Shown here: positions 25,842 to 33,543 of the stretch, in pieces
How positions within the stretch are numbered: the first letter of the stretch is position 1
Layout of the letters: each line of letters opens with the position of its first letter
Origin: Bog-756 sp963737625
Lineage (GTDB): Bacteria; Actinomycetota; Acidimicrobiia; Acidimicrobiales; RAAP-2
NCBI GenBank assembly: GCA_963737625.1
Contig: CAVTTK010000005.1
Coordinates: forward strand, 248,001 to 312,000
Direction: 5' to 3'
Length of the DNA: 64,000 nt
The notes under the pieces: model-generated
Databases searched by the model: none
What the model was told of the DNA's origin: nothing
Seen by the model: only the letters and a program-made list of their open reading frames with translations
Made by a program: the position numbers and the translations under genes

Positions 25842-26884
25842 GCACGGTCTGGACCGAGCCCGTCCCCTCCGAGGTGACGGAACAGAACCGGACGGCGGTG
25901 ACGGCCACCGACCCGTCCATCGCCGTGCGAACGATGCGGGCCATAGGGACCACCGCCTCGGTGGCGGTCACGGAGGCGGACCGGGCCGACGAGGCCCTGG
26001 CACGATTGGACCGCGAGCTCCGCCTCCTCGACGAGGCCTGCAGTCGCTTCCGTCCCGACTCGGAGCTCCGTCGGCTCGAGGCGCACGGCAACGGTCAACC
26101 GGTCGCGGTGAGCCCGCTCCTCTACGAGGTGATCGATGTGGCCTGTCGGGTGGCCGTGGAGACCGCCGGCATCGTCGACCCCACGGTGGGCTCGTCCCTG
26201 ATCGAGCTGGGCTACGACCGCGACTTCGACCTGCTCAACGACGACGACGACCGTGGCGGGAGCTTCACCCCCTGCCCGGCCCCCGGTTGGTGGCAGATCA
26301 CCCTCGACCCCGAGGCTGGCACGGTGGCCATCCCCGTCGGCATCCACGTGGACCTCGGGGCCACGGCCAAGGCGTTCGCCGCTGATCGGGCCGCCACCCA
26401 CCTGGCCGAGGCGCTGGGCTGCGGCGTGCTCGTCAACCTCGGTGGGGATGTCGCCGTGGGCGGACCTCCCCCTCGGGGCGGATGGGCCATCGGGATCGCC
26501 GCGGAGTCCGGCACGCCGCTCTCGCTCGTAGAGCAGGTGGTCACCATCACCGAGGGAGGTCTGGCCAGCTCGGGCACCACTGCCCGGAGCTGGGTGCGCA
26601 ACGGCCGCCGAGTCCATCACATCGTCGACCCGTGGACCGGTGAAGCAGCCACCCCCGTCTGGTCCCTGGTGTCGGTGGCCGCCCTGTCCTGCGTGGAGGC
26701 CAACGCCTGGAGCACCGCCGCCGTGGTCCTGGGGCAGGACGCCATCGGCCACCTCGCGGCACGGGACGTTCACGCCCGACTGGTCGACGCTGGGGGAACT
26801 GTGACGACGTGCGGGCACTGGCCCGTCGGCCGTCCCGTCTGCTTACCCCGGGTGCACCCCATCGCGAACGGCACGGTGCGCTGA
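25838..26884 (+). CDS. apbE: ApbE-family FAD:protein FMN transferase
   Basis: This 348-residue protein has the ApbE fold: an N-terminal 'TTASVAVTEADRADEALARL' strand-helix, 'DEACSRFRPDSELRRLE', 'VDPTVGSSLIELGYDRDF', the FAD-contact 'HVDLGATAKAFAAD' and 'CGVLVNLGGDVAVGG'. The metal-binding 'HHIVDPWTGEA' near the C-terminus is also present. ApbE transfers FMN from FAD onto Thr/Ser of a partner protein. ATG 25838 overlaps the upstream stop, and the longer frame is a shadow. The missing FMN-binding domain next door leaves its target open. No lipoprotein signal is visible, so it seems cytoplasmic or loosely associated. Confidence 0.9.
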   Translation: MSTVWTEPVPSEVTEQNRTAVTATDPSIAVRTMRAIGTTASVAVTEADRADEALARLDRELRLLDEACSRFRPDSELRRLEAHGNGQPVAVSPLLYEVIDVACRVAVETAGIVDPTVGSSLIELGYDRDFDLLNDDDDRGGSFTPCPAPGWWQITLDPEAGTVAIPVGIHVDLGATAKAFAADRAATHLAEALGCGVLVNLGGDVAVGGPPPRGGWAIGIAAESGTPLSLVEQVVTITEGGLASSGTTARSWVRNGRRVHHIVDPWTGEAATPVWSLVSVAALSCVEANAWSTAAVVLGQDAIGHLAARDVHARLVDAGGTVTTCGHWPVGRPVCLPRVHPIANGTVR

Positions 26885-27597
26885 TGCTGGCCCTGACCTC
26901 CACCACGGTGTGGTACACCATGCGCGCCACCGGCATCGTGGCCCTGGTCTTGCTCACGGGGACCATGGTTCTCGGGATCCTGACGGCCGGCCGGAGCGCG
27001 TCGCGGGCGTGGCCGGCGTTCACCCGCGCCGATCTCCACAAGAGGGTCTCCCTCCTGGCCATGGTGTTTCTCGCCCTCCATGTGCTCACGGCGGTGCTCG
27101 ACACCTACGTCAACGTGGGTTGGGCCGCCCTCGTGGTGCCGTTCGCCTCGCCCTATCGACCGTTGTGGACCGGCCTCGGGACGGTAGGCGTCGACCTCAT
27201 GGTGGCGGTCGGCGTGTCCAGTGCCTTCCGTCAGCGCATCGGCGCCCGGACCTGGCGCGGCATCCACTGGCTGGCCTACGGCAGCTGGCCGGTGGCCATG
27301 GCCCACTCCCTGGGCGTGGGCACCGACGCCTCGACCCTATGGATGGACGCCCTGGCCGGGCTGTGCACAGCCGCCGTCCTCGGCGCGCTGGCCTGGCGCA
27401 TCGCCGACCACCGCCGCAGCAGGGCGCGAGCCGCCCTGGTGGGAGCCACCACCCGCGCCGTCCCCCTACGCCCGCTCAGCCGGCGACCGGTCCGGCCGTC
27501 GGCATCCGGTGGCGTCGGCACTGTCGGCAACCCCTCCGGCTCCGGGCCGAGGACCTCGGCGGCGATCACCGGACTACTCGAGAAGGAGCGACCATGA
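26884..27597 (+). CDS. Ferric-reductase-like transmembrane protein
   Basis: This 237-residue integral membrane protein has about six helices. Conserved His occur in the b-type haem positions of the ferric reductase/MsrQ group: 'RADLHKRVSLLAMVFLALHV' and 'WRGIHWLAYGSWPVAMAHSL'. These would ligate haem and pass electrons across the membrane. The C-terminal 60 residues are cytoplasmic and Arg/Pro-rich. The start ATG shares its A with the ApbE stop (TGATG), and its stop overlaps the NuoF-like start. The operon order suggests electrons flow from the NuoF-like protein and ferredoxin through this protein to an external acceptor. Confidence 0.85.
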   Translation: MLALTSTTVWYTMRATGIVALVLLTGTMVLGILTAGRSASRAWPAFTRADLHKRVSLLAMVFLALHVLTAVLDTYVNVGWAALVVPFASPYRPLWTGLGTVGVDLMVAVGVSSAFRQRIGARTWRGIHWLAYGSWPVAMAHSLGVGTDASTLWMDALAGLCTAAVLGALAWRIADHRRSRARAALVGATTRAVPLRPLSRRPVRPSASGGVGTVGNPSGSGPRTSAAITGLLEKERP

Positions 27598-28919
27598 CCA
27601 CCACGACCCTCGTAGCCGTCGACCGCCTGCTGGCCGGCCCGGCCGGGACGGCGGGTTCGCCCGATCTCGCCACCCATCTGGCCACCCACGGCCCGCTGGC
27701 CCTGCCGGGTCGGGACGACGGACACTGGCGGGAGGGCATGGTGCGTGCCGTCACCGAGTCCGGGCTGCTCGGGCGGGGTGGCGGGGGATTCCCCTCCGGT
27801 GCGAAGTGGGACGCCGTCCGGCGGACCGCCCGGCGGCCCATCTTGGTGGTCAACGCCATGGAGGGTGAGCCGGCCAGTGCCAAGGACCGGGCCCTGCTGG
27901 CCTGCGCACCCCATCTGGTGCTCGACGGGGCCGAGGTGGCGGCCACCGTCGTGGGCGCGAGGGACATCGCCATCTGCGTGGCCGACCACAGCGAAGCCAC
28001 CGTCTTCTCGATCGAGTCCGCCATCGCCGAGAGGGCCGCCCACGGACGCCCGCGCTTCACCATGACCGTCCACCGGCCCCCGGACCGCTACGTGTCCGGC
28101 GAGGAGTCGGCCCTGGTGTCCTGGCTCACCGATCGAGTGGCCCTTCCCGCCCTGCGCATCGACAAGTCGGTTCCCCTCCGGGTGGGTCGTCGACCGGCCA
28201 TGGTCCACAACGTGGAGACCCTGGCCCAGGTAGCCCTCATCGCCCGCCACGGTCCGGCATGGTTCCGTGAGCTGGGAACGCCCGAGGCTCCAGGATCGAC
28301 CCTGGTCACCGTGACCGGTGCCGTCCGCTTCCCCGGTGTCCTGGAGGTGGCGATGGGCACACCGGTCATCGACATCCTCGAGCGCGCCGGAGCGGCCCCG
28401 GAGCCGTCCGGCGTACTCGTGGGCGGCTACGGGGGTTCGTGGTTGGGGTCCCCGCACCTGGCGACCCCCTTCGCCCCGCGTGCCCTGGCCGCGGTGGGAT
28501 CCACTCACGGCGTGGGCATCCTGATCGCCCTGCCCGCCGGCTCGTGTGGCATCGCCGAGACGGCCCGGATCGTCCGTTACATGGCCGGGGAGAGTGCCGG
28601 GCAGTGCGGCCCCTGCGTCTTCGGACTGCCGGCCATCGCCGACGACCTCGAGCAGTTGTGGAGCGGTCGGGCCGACGGTTCGGTCATCGAGCGCATTCTG
28701 AGTCGCTCGCTCGCCGTGGAGGGTCGGGGGGCCTGCCGCCATCCCGACGGGGTGGTCCGACTGGTCAGGAGCGCGCTGTCGGTCTTCGGCGACGACGCCC
28801 GGGCCCATGCCGAGGGTCGGCCCTGCTCCGGCCACGGAGCACGCACGGTCCTCACCCTGCCGGCGGGGCCGCCGCCGGACCGGACCGGCGGGGCTGCCGC
28901 CCGGGGGAGGGCGTCATGA
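27594..28919 (+). CDS. NuoF-like flavoprotein (NADH dehydrogenase F-domain)
   Basis: This 441-residue protein resembles the NADH-binding NuoF subunit: 'GLLGRGGGGFPSGAKW' and 'NAMEGEPASAKDR' form the FMN/NADH site, followed by a SLBB-like segment and the C-terminal iron-sulfur region 'ESAGQCGPCVFGLPA' with a further Cys in 'GRGACRHPDG'. The first of the four NuoF cluster Cys is Ala here, leaving three. AAGGAG precedes ATG 27594. It overlaps genes on both sides. It would accept electrons from NADH or ferredoxin and hand them to the membrane haem protein; direction is not determined. Confidence 0.85.
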   Translation: MTTTTLVAVDRLLAGPAGTAGSPDLATHLATHGPLALPGRDDGHWREGMVRAVTESGLLGRGGGGFPSGAKWDAVRRTARRPILVVNAMEGEPASAKDRALLACAPHLVLDGAEVAATVVGARDIAICVADHSEATVFSIESAIAERAAHGRPRFTMTVHRPPDRYVSGEESALVSWLTDRVALPALRIDKSVPLRVGRRPAMVHNVETLAQVALIARHGPAWFRELGTPEAPGSTLVTVTGAVRFPGVLEVAMGTPVIDILERAGAAPEPSGVLVGGYGGSWLGSPHLATPFAPRALAAVGSTHGVGILIALPAGSCGIAETARIVRYMAGESAGQCGPCVFGLPAIADDLEQLWSGRADGSVIERILSRSLAVEGRGACRHPDGVVRLVRSALSVFGDDARAHAEGRPCSGHGARTVLTLPAGPPPDRTGGAAARGRAS

Positions 28920-29176
28920 GCCCCCGCACCGGCGTGGACCCGAAGCGGGTCACCTCCCGGCGGGTTGCGCTCCGCCTGCGGGTGGACCCGGTGGCCTGCG
29001 ACGCCTACGGCTTCTGCGCCGAACTGCTGCCCGAGCGGATCACGCTCGACGAGTGGGGCTATCCCATCGTCGACGGCACCCCGGTGGAACCGTCCTTGGT
29101 GGCGCTGGCCACCCGGGCGGCCGCCGAGTGTCCCCGCCGGGCCCTCCTACTCGAAGAGGTGCACCCGGCCGGTTGA
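28916..29176 (+). CDS. Small three-Cys ferredoxin ([3Fe-4S] type)
   Basis: This 86-residue protein has 'VDPVACDAYGFCAELLPE' near the middle and 'AAECPRRAL' near the end, the C-X5-C...C-P layout of single-cluster ferredoxins. Only three Cys are available, as in the actinobacterial [3Fe-4S] ferredoxins that serve P450s and dehydrogenases. It starts at ATG 28916 overlapping the NuoF-like stop (ATGA) and closes the redox operon. The natural reading is that it docks with the NuoF-like protein. Confidence 0.88.
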   Translation: MSPRTGVDPKRVTSRRVALRLRVDPVACDAYGFCAELLPERITLDEWGYPIVDGTPVEPSLVALATRAAAECPRRALLLEEVHPAG

Positions 29177-29258
29177 GCGGCCGGGGCGGGGGCCGGGAAG
29201 CGCCCCTGGTGGTCCCTCGTTGATTCCCACCGGCCACGACGGCCCAGGGGGCAATCCC

Positions 29259-29264
29259 TAGGCT
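29259..29264 (+). promoter_or_regulatory. Leaderless -10 element (TAGGCT) for the MFS gene
   Basis: TAGGCT lies exactly 6 bases before the ATG at 29271 with no Shine-Dalgarno in between. This fits the leaderless pattern seen repeatedly in the window and separates the MFS gene from the redox operon upstream. Confidence 0.5.
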
Positions 29265-29270
29265 GCACAC

Positions 29271-30695
29271 ATGGTTCGGCGCCCGGCGGGAGGAGGACGA
29301 TCCGCCGAGGGGCCCACCGACGGCCTGTGGGCTCCCCAACGACGGGCCCTGACCGTCGGCCTCGTCCTCACCATCACGTTCATGGCGGCCGAGGCACTGG
29401 CCGTGGTGACGATCATGCCCCAGGTGGCCACGAGCCTCGGCGGGCTCCACCTCTATGGATGGGTGTTCAGCTCGTTCCTGCTGGGCAGCATGGTCGGTAT
29501 CGTGGCCGCCGGTCGGGAGGCTGACCGAGCCGGTCCCGGCCGGCCCTATGTGGCCGGCCTGGCCCTGTTCAGCGCGGGCCTGGTCGTCGCCGGCCTGGCG
29601 CCGTCCATGGAGATCCTGGTGGTCGGTCGGACGCTGCAGGGATTGGGCGCCGGCGCCGTCCCCGCAGTGGCCTATGTCACCATCGGCCGCAGCTTTCCCG
29701 AGGTCCTGCGGCCCCGGATGATGGCCATGCTGTCCACGGCCTGGGTGGTGCCCGGCATCATCGGTCCGCTTCTCAGCGCCGGCGTGGCCCACGTCTTCGG
29801 TTGGCGCTGGGTGTTCTTGGGGCTCGTCCCCCTGGTGGTGGTGACCGGAGGACTGGCCCTGCCCGGCCTGGCCCGCCTCGGCCGGCCCGACAAGCCGCCG
29901 GAGGTGGAGCACCGTCTGGTGGATGCCCTGCTGGCCGCGGTGGGCACGGGACTGGTGATCGGTGGACTGACCCTGGGGCGGCCGGCGGTTGGAGTGCCCA
30001 TCCTCCTGGTGGGCGGGGTGCTCATGGTGCCCGCCCTGCGTCGGCTGCTCCCGGACGGCACCCTCCGTGCCCGTCCCGGACTGCCCACCACCATCCTCAG
30101 TCGGGGGCTGTTGACTTTCGCCTACTTCGGTGCCGATGCCTTCGTGACGCTCACCATCGTCACCGTGCGCCACCACAGCCTGGCCCTGGCCGGCGTGGCT
30201 GTCACCGGATCCACCCTGTCGTGGACCGCGGGGAGCTGGATTCAGGCCCGGGTCAACCGGCGGTCCGAAGGCCGCACCTTGGTGCGGGCCGGACTGGCCC
30301 TCGTCCTGGTGGGAGTGGCCCTGATGCTGGCCGTCCTCCACCCGGGGGTGCCGGTGGTCACCGCCGTGGTGGCCTGGTCGGTGGCCGGTCTGGGCATGGG
30401 GCTGTCCTACGCCCCCTTGAGCCTGATGATGCTCCGGGAGGCCCCAGGGGGCCGGGAGGGATGGGCGTCGGCGTCGCTGAACCTGGCCGACGTCCTGGGC
30501 TCCGCCCTGGGAGCCGGTCTCGGCGGGGCCGCGGTGGCCCTGAGCACCCGGCGGGGGTGGCCCCTGTCCTCGGGGGTGAGCGTGGCCTTCGCCCTCCCTG
30601 CCCTCATCGCCCTTGTGGGCCTGGCGGTCAGCGGCCGGCTCCCGCGCCGGTCACCGGCCACGCCGGTGGAACCGACCACCCCGGGTCCCCGGTGA
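29271..30695 (+). CDS. MFS transporter, drug-efflux type
   Basis: This 474-residue polytopic protein begins with a cytoplasmic basic tail, then 'MAAEALAVVTIMPQVATSLGG', the motif-1 helix of multidrug MFS exporters. 'GREADRAGPGRPYVAG' (loop 2-3) and 'GRTLQGLGAGAVPAVAYV' (motif B) follow. About 12-14 helices are visible. It has its own leaderless-type promoter. Substrate specificity cannot be read from the sequence, and no regulator gene is adjacent. Confidence 0.85.
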   Translation: MVRRPAGGGRSAEGPTDGLWAPQRRALTVGLVLTITFMAAEALAVVTIMPQVATSLGGLHLYGWVFSSFLLGSMVGIVAAGREADRAGPGRPYVAGLALFSAGLVVAGLAPSMEILVVGRTLQGLGAGAVPAVAYVTIGRSFPEVLRPRMMAMLSTAWVVPGIIGPLLSAGVAHVFGWRWVFLGLVPLVVVTGGLALPGLARLGRPDKPPEVEHRLVDALLAAVGTGLVIGGLTLGRPAVGVPILLVGGVLMVPALRRLLPDGTLRARPGLPTTILSRGLLTFAYFGADAFVTLTIVTVRHHSLALAGVAVTGSTLSWTAGSWIQARVNRRSEGRTLVRAGLALVLVGVALMLAVLHPGVPVVTAVVAWSVAGLGMGLSYAPLSLMMLREAPGGREGWASASLNLADVLGSALGAGLGGAAVALSTRRGWPLSSGVSVAFALPALIALVGLAVSGRLPRRSPATPVEPTTPGPR

Positions 30696-30771
30696 ACGCC
30701 TGGTCCGGCACGGAGTAGCGGGGGACGACGGGCCGGGGAATCTTTGCCGCCGCACCCCTGTTGCACGTTGC

Positions 30772-31560
30772 ATGCAGTTGTTGACGTTCCCCTCCGGGCT
30801 CCGGCCCTCGTCGGTGGACGAGGACGACAGGGCGCGGCTGGCCACAGCCAAGGTGGTGGGGGTGGCGGGGGTGCTGGCCTACAACTGGTGGGTGGTGGTG
30901 CCTTTCGTCCCCGGACTGATGCCCTCGGTCAATGGATTCTTCTCCGACCTCGAAGCGACCGGGCGGCCGCACGCCGGACTCATGTCCGACGCCGACCTGT
31001 GTGCCGGCATCCTGATGGTGACCGCCCTGCTCCTGCGGGGGTCGACGTCCCGTCAGGGCGTGCGGCCCGAGTGGAAGTGGTTGGTGGCTTTCGGACTGGC
31101 CGGAGCCATCGGTGGCCGCTACCCGTACGCCTGTGCCGAGGGATTGAGTGCAGCGTGCCGCCAGTTGGAGTGGCATCTGCAGCTGCCCCTGCACCACTAC
31201 GTGCATGTGGTCTCCGGCATCGCCGAATTCGCCACGCTGACCACCGCCGCGTTCGTGGCCTTCCGACGCACCCGACGCCAGGGCACGCTGGAGGCGCGGG
31301 TCTACGCCGCCGTAGTCACGGTCCTGCTCATCGGCTATCCGCTGCTCGGCCTGGTGTACATCACCGACCGACTGGGCACCCTGGTCGAGCCGGTCTTCTT
31401 CGTGGCCTTCTCGACGATGGTGCTGGCTGAGCTGTTCGAGCCCATCAACCGGGATCCCCGGCCGTCGTGGGCCCAGCAGGTCATGGCACGGAGTGGTGAG
31501 GAGGGCAGTCGGGTCGCCGTGGGCGGCGGGGGCGTACCCGTCGTCCGGACGAGGTCCTGA
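30772..31560 (+). CDS. DUF998-like membrane protein
   Basis: This 262-residue protein has about seven hydrophobic segments. 'SDLEATGRPHAGLMSDADLCAG' in the first external loop is the recognisable DUF998 feature, followed by 'HHYVHVVSGIAEFATL' and 'YITDRLGTLVEPVFF'. The family has no assigned biochemical role. The ATG at 30772 follows an unusually T-rich and less GC-rich stretch; no strong ribosome site is seen. It has a low-complexity Gly/Val C-terminal tail. Confidence 0.75.
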   Translation: MQLLTFPSGLRPSSVDEDDRARLATAKVVGVAGVLAYNWWVVVPFVPGLMPSVNGFFSDLEATGRPHAGLMSDADLCAGILMVTALLLRGSTSRQGVRPEWKWLVAFGLAGAIGGRYPYACAEGLSAACRQLEWHLQLPLHHYVHVVSGIAEFATLTTAAFVAFRRTRRQGTLEARVYAAVVTVLLIGYPLLGLVYITDRLGTLVEPVFFVAFSTMVLAELFEPINRDPRPSWAQQVMARSGEEGSRVAVGGGGVPVVRTRS

Positions 31561-31785
31561 GGCCCCACCCCGCGCACCGGTCACACTCGGGCCGCTCTGC
31601 GATAGCCGTCCGCTCGAGGTGCCCATCAAGGCGCTCCCGGAGGCGGAAAATGAGGCATTCGAGCACCGGGGCCGGCATTCCGCCTAGTGTGAAGGGGTCG
31701 TCGACCCAATCACGCGGGCCGGCACATGTAGGGCTTCACAATGGATCCCCGCGTTTTAGTGCGTGATTTTCAAGGAGTGACAGTT

Positions 31786-31989
31786 ATGGGTGTAGGTGCA
31801 GTCAAGTGGTTCAACGCCGAAAAGGGCTTTGGATTTATCACGCCTGACGGCGGCGGGGATGACCTCTTCGTTCACCAGTCGGAGATCCAGATGGAGGGCT
31901 TCCGCGACCTCGCGGAAGGCCAGCGTGTGGAGTTCGAGACCAAGCAGGGCCAGAAGGGCCTGCAGGCCAGCCAGGTCCGCAAGATCTGA
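31786..31989 (+). CDS. Cold-shock protein, CspA family
   Basis: This 67-residue single OB-fold protein carries both RNA-binding motifs, KGFGFIT (RNP1) and DLFVHQSEI (RNP2), and starts VGAVKWFNAEKG. CspA-family proteins bind single-stranded RNA and DNA and melt secondary structure. AAGGAG (31772-31777) stands 8 bases before ATG 31786, which is why I prefer it to the in-frame ATG at 31741. The untranslated leader is AT-richer than its surroundings, as expected for cold-shock mRNAs. A hairpin follows 8 bases after the stop. Confidence 0.95.
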   Translation: MGVGAVKWFNAEKGFGFITPDGGGDDLFVHQSEIQMEGFRDLAEGQRVEFETKQGQKGLQASQVRKI

Positions 31990-31997
31990 GCATCTCT

Positions 31998-32015
31998 GTC
32001 GGGAGTCGACCCGAC
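31998..32015 (+). terminator. Hairpin after the cold-shock gene
   Basis: GTCGGG (31998-32003) and CCCGAC (32010-32015) form a 6-bp GC stem with a 6-base loop, starting 8 bases after the cold-shock stop. A second similar dyad (CGTCGG / CCGACG) lies near 32040-32060. No U-tract is present. Termination is inferred. The rest of 31990-32259 holds no gene that I can support. Confidence 0.45.
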
Positions 32016-32259
32016 GCCGCTGCCGGTTTCCGGTGACGGTCGTCGGGTCGACGTCCGACGGAGTTCCAAACCGCCGGCCGGGCCCGAGGGCCAGGCTGCA
32101 GCGGAAATTCCCGGGACCGTCTGATCGGCGCCGTCCCGAAGGTGATGGGGTTGCGCCGTCACGGTTCTGAGGCCCGCCAGCCGGGATCCCCGGTGCATCA
32201 CCCCCGTTCAGCGCGTCAGACGTTCGTCCGCGCCAGGAGCGGGGCCCGGGTGAAGGCGG

Positions 32260-32730
32260 TCAGTCCGCCAGGCGGTGGCGCCGAACTCCGAGCAGGACGG
32301 ACGAGGCCAGCACGACCAGGGTCGCCGACTCGACGACCAGCGACAGCGCGGCATCCGGCGCCGACAGGCTGTCCTTGAACCCGAAGAGCCCGACCTCTAC
32401 CGACAGGAGCAGCCCTCCGACGGTCGAGGCGGCAAGGATCGCTCCGGCCAGGGCGGCCCACCCCCGCCGGGTGATGCCGACGGCCAGGGCCACCACGACG
32501 CCGACCACCCCCTGTCCGAGGAAGAGCGGGCCGATGGTGGGTAGGTGACGGTAGCCGGTGGACCACAGGTGAAGATGGATGGCCGACGAGACCAGCAACA
32601 GCCCCCCGCCCACCAGGCAGAGGGCGCTGGAGGTGGGGCTGGGTGGGGCCGTGAGAGGCGTCCACCACCTCGAGAGGCCGGAGGTGTCCGAATCGAAGCC
32701 CCGGCCCACGGTGGTCTGCTGCGTGCTCAT
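32260..32730 (-). CDS. Four-helix membrane protein of unknown function
   Basis: This 156-residue protein has a 33-residue polar start, then four clear hydrophobic helices separated by very short loops ('LCLVGGGLLLVSSAIHLHLW', 'LFLGQGVVGVVVALAVGI', 'AALAGAILAASTVGGLLL' and the last ending 'VLASSVLLGVRRHRL'). The conserved-looking 'AIHLHLW..GYR.LPTIGPLF' between helices 1 and 2 is reminiscent of small actinobacterial membrane proteins without assigned role. It is on the minus strand, downstream of the Rpf-like gene with a 48-base gap, and may share its transcript. Confidence 0.7.
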   Translation of the reverse strand: MSTQQTTVGRGFDSDTSGLSRWWTPLTAPPSPTSSALCLVGGGLLLVSSAIHLHLWSTGYRHLPTIGPLFLGQGVVGVVVALAVGITRRGWAALAGAILAASTVGGLLLSVEVGLFGFKDSLSAPDAALSLVVESATLVVLASSVLLGVRRHRLAD

Positions 32731-32778
32731 GTGAGGTCTTCGGAGCCCGGAGCCCGGGGGATGACCTCGCGGCGCGGG

Positions 32779-33543
32779 CTACCAGCCGTGGCAGCCGTAC
32801 TGGTCCGGCGCGGTGGACTGGATGCGCTCGGCCACCATGATCTGCTGGTCCTCGGTGGCCATGGCACCTTCGGGGGCGTAGGCACCGCCGCCGTAGGCCC
32901 TCCAGTTGGTGCGGGTGATACCGAGTCCACCGCTGAAGCTGCCGTTATCGGCTCTCCAATTGCCGCCCTCCTCGCACACCGCCACGCGTTCCCACGCCGC
33001 CCGTTGCGATGGTGTGACAGTGTCCCCGGAGCCGGCCGATGCCGAGGTGTAGGGAAGCTCCATGGCCAGCACGGCGTCGCCCGCCGACGAGCTACCGGCG
33101 GTGCTCTGACGGAGGAGGGTCTGGTACAGGAGTGCTTCGTTGGACAGCGCCTGATGGAACTGGCCCTCGATGGCCATGGCCTGGAGGAACTGCGTCTCGC
33201 TGAGCAGCGTCTGATGAAACACCGCCTCGTTGTGGAGTGTCGTGTTCAGATTCAGCAACAAGGTGGTCTCGGTCAAGACCGGGCTGATGGGACGGAGCCC
33301 GGGCACCGGTGTGGCTGACGGCGGGACCGGTGCGGTGACGCCAGCGGCCGATGCTGCCGGGGCCACCGATGCTGCCGGGGCCACCGATGCCGGCGTGGTT
33401 GTCGACGCTGGCGGTACCGATGGTGTGGGCGTGGTCGACGCGGGCGATGCCGCCCGGGCCGATGTTGCAATAAGAAATGACGCGATAGTGACGGTGATGC
33501 AGGCGACGGGGATGATCGCCACGAGTGCAATGCGGGTCCGCAT
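32779..33543 (-). CDS. Secreted Rpf-like (resuscitation-promoting factor) muralytic protein
   Basis: This 254-residue protein starts at ATG 33543 after GGGAGG and has a classic signal peptide ending near 'SARAA'. A Pro/Ala/Thr linker with 18-base tandem repeats and a helical segment follow (about 90-160) with a nine-residue periodicity ('FHQTLLSET', 'FHQALSNEA'). The C-terminal domain has 'WERVAVCEEGGNW', 'GGLGITRTNW' and a final Cys. This matches the Rpf lysozyme-like fold, including the catalytic Glu and the disulfide Cys pair. It would cleave peptidoglycan outside the cell. The upstream intergenic region is unusually long, so a structured leader is possible. Confidence 0.88.
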   Translation of the reverse strand: MRTRIALVAIIPVACITVTIASFLIATSARAASPASTTPTPSVPPASTTTPASVAPAASVAPAASAAGVTAPVPPSATPVPGLRPISPVLTETTLLLNLNTTLHNEAVFHQTLLSETQFLQAMAIEGQFHQALSNEALLYQTLLRQSTAGSSSAGDAVLAMELPYTSASAGSGDTVTPSQRAAWERVAVCEEGGNWRADNGSFSGGLGITRTNWRAYGGGAYAPEGAMATEDQQIMVAERIQSTAPDQYGCHGW

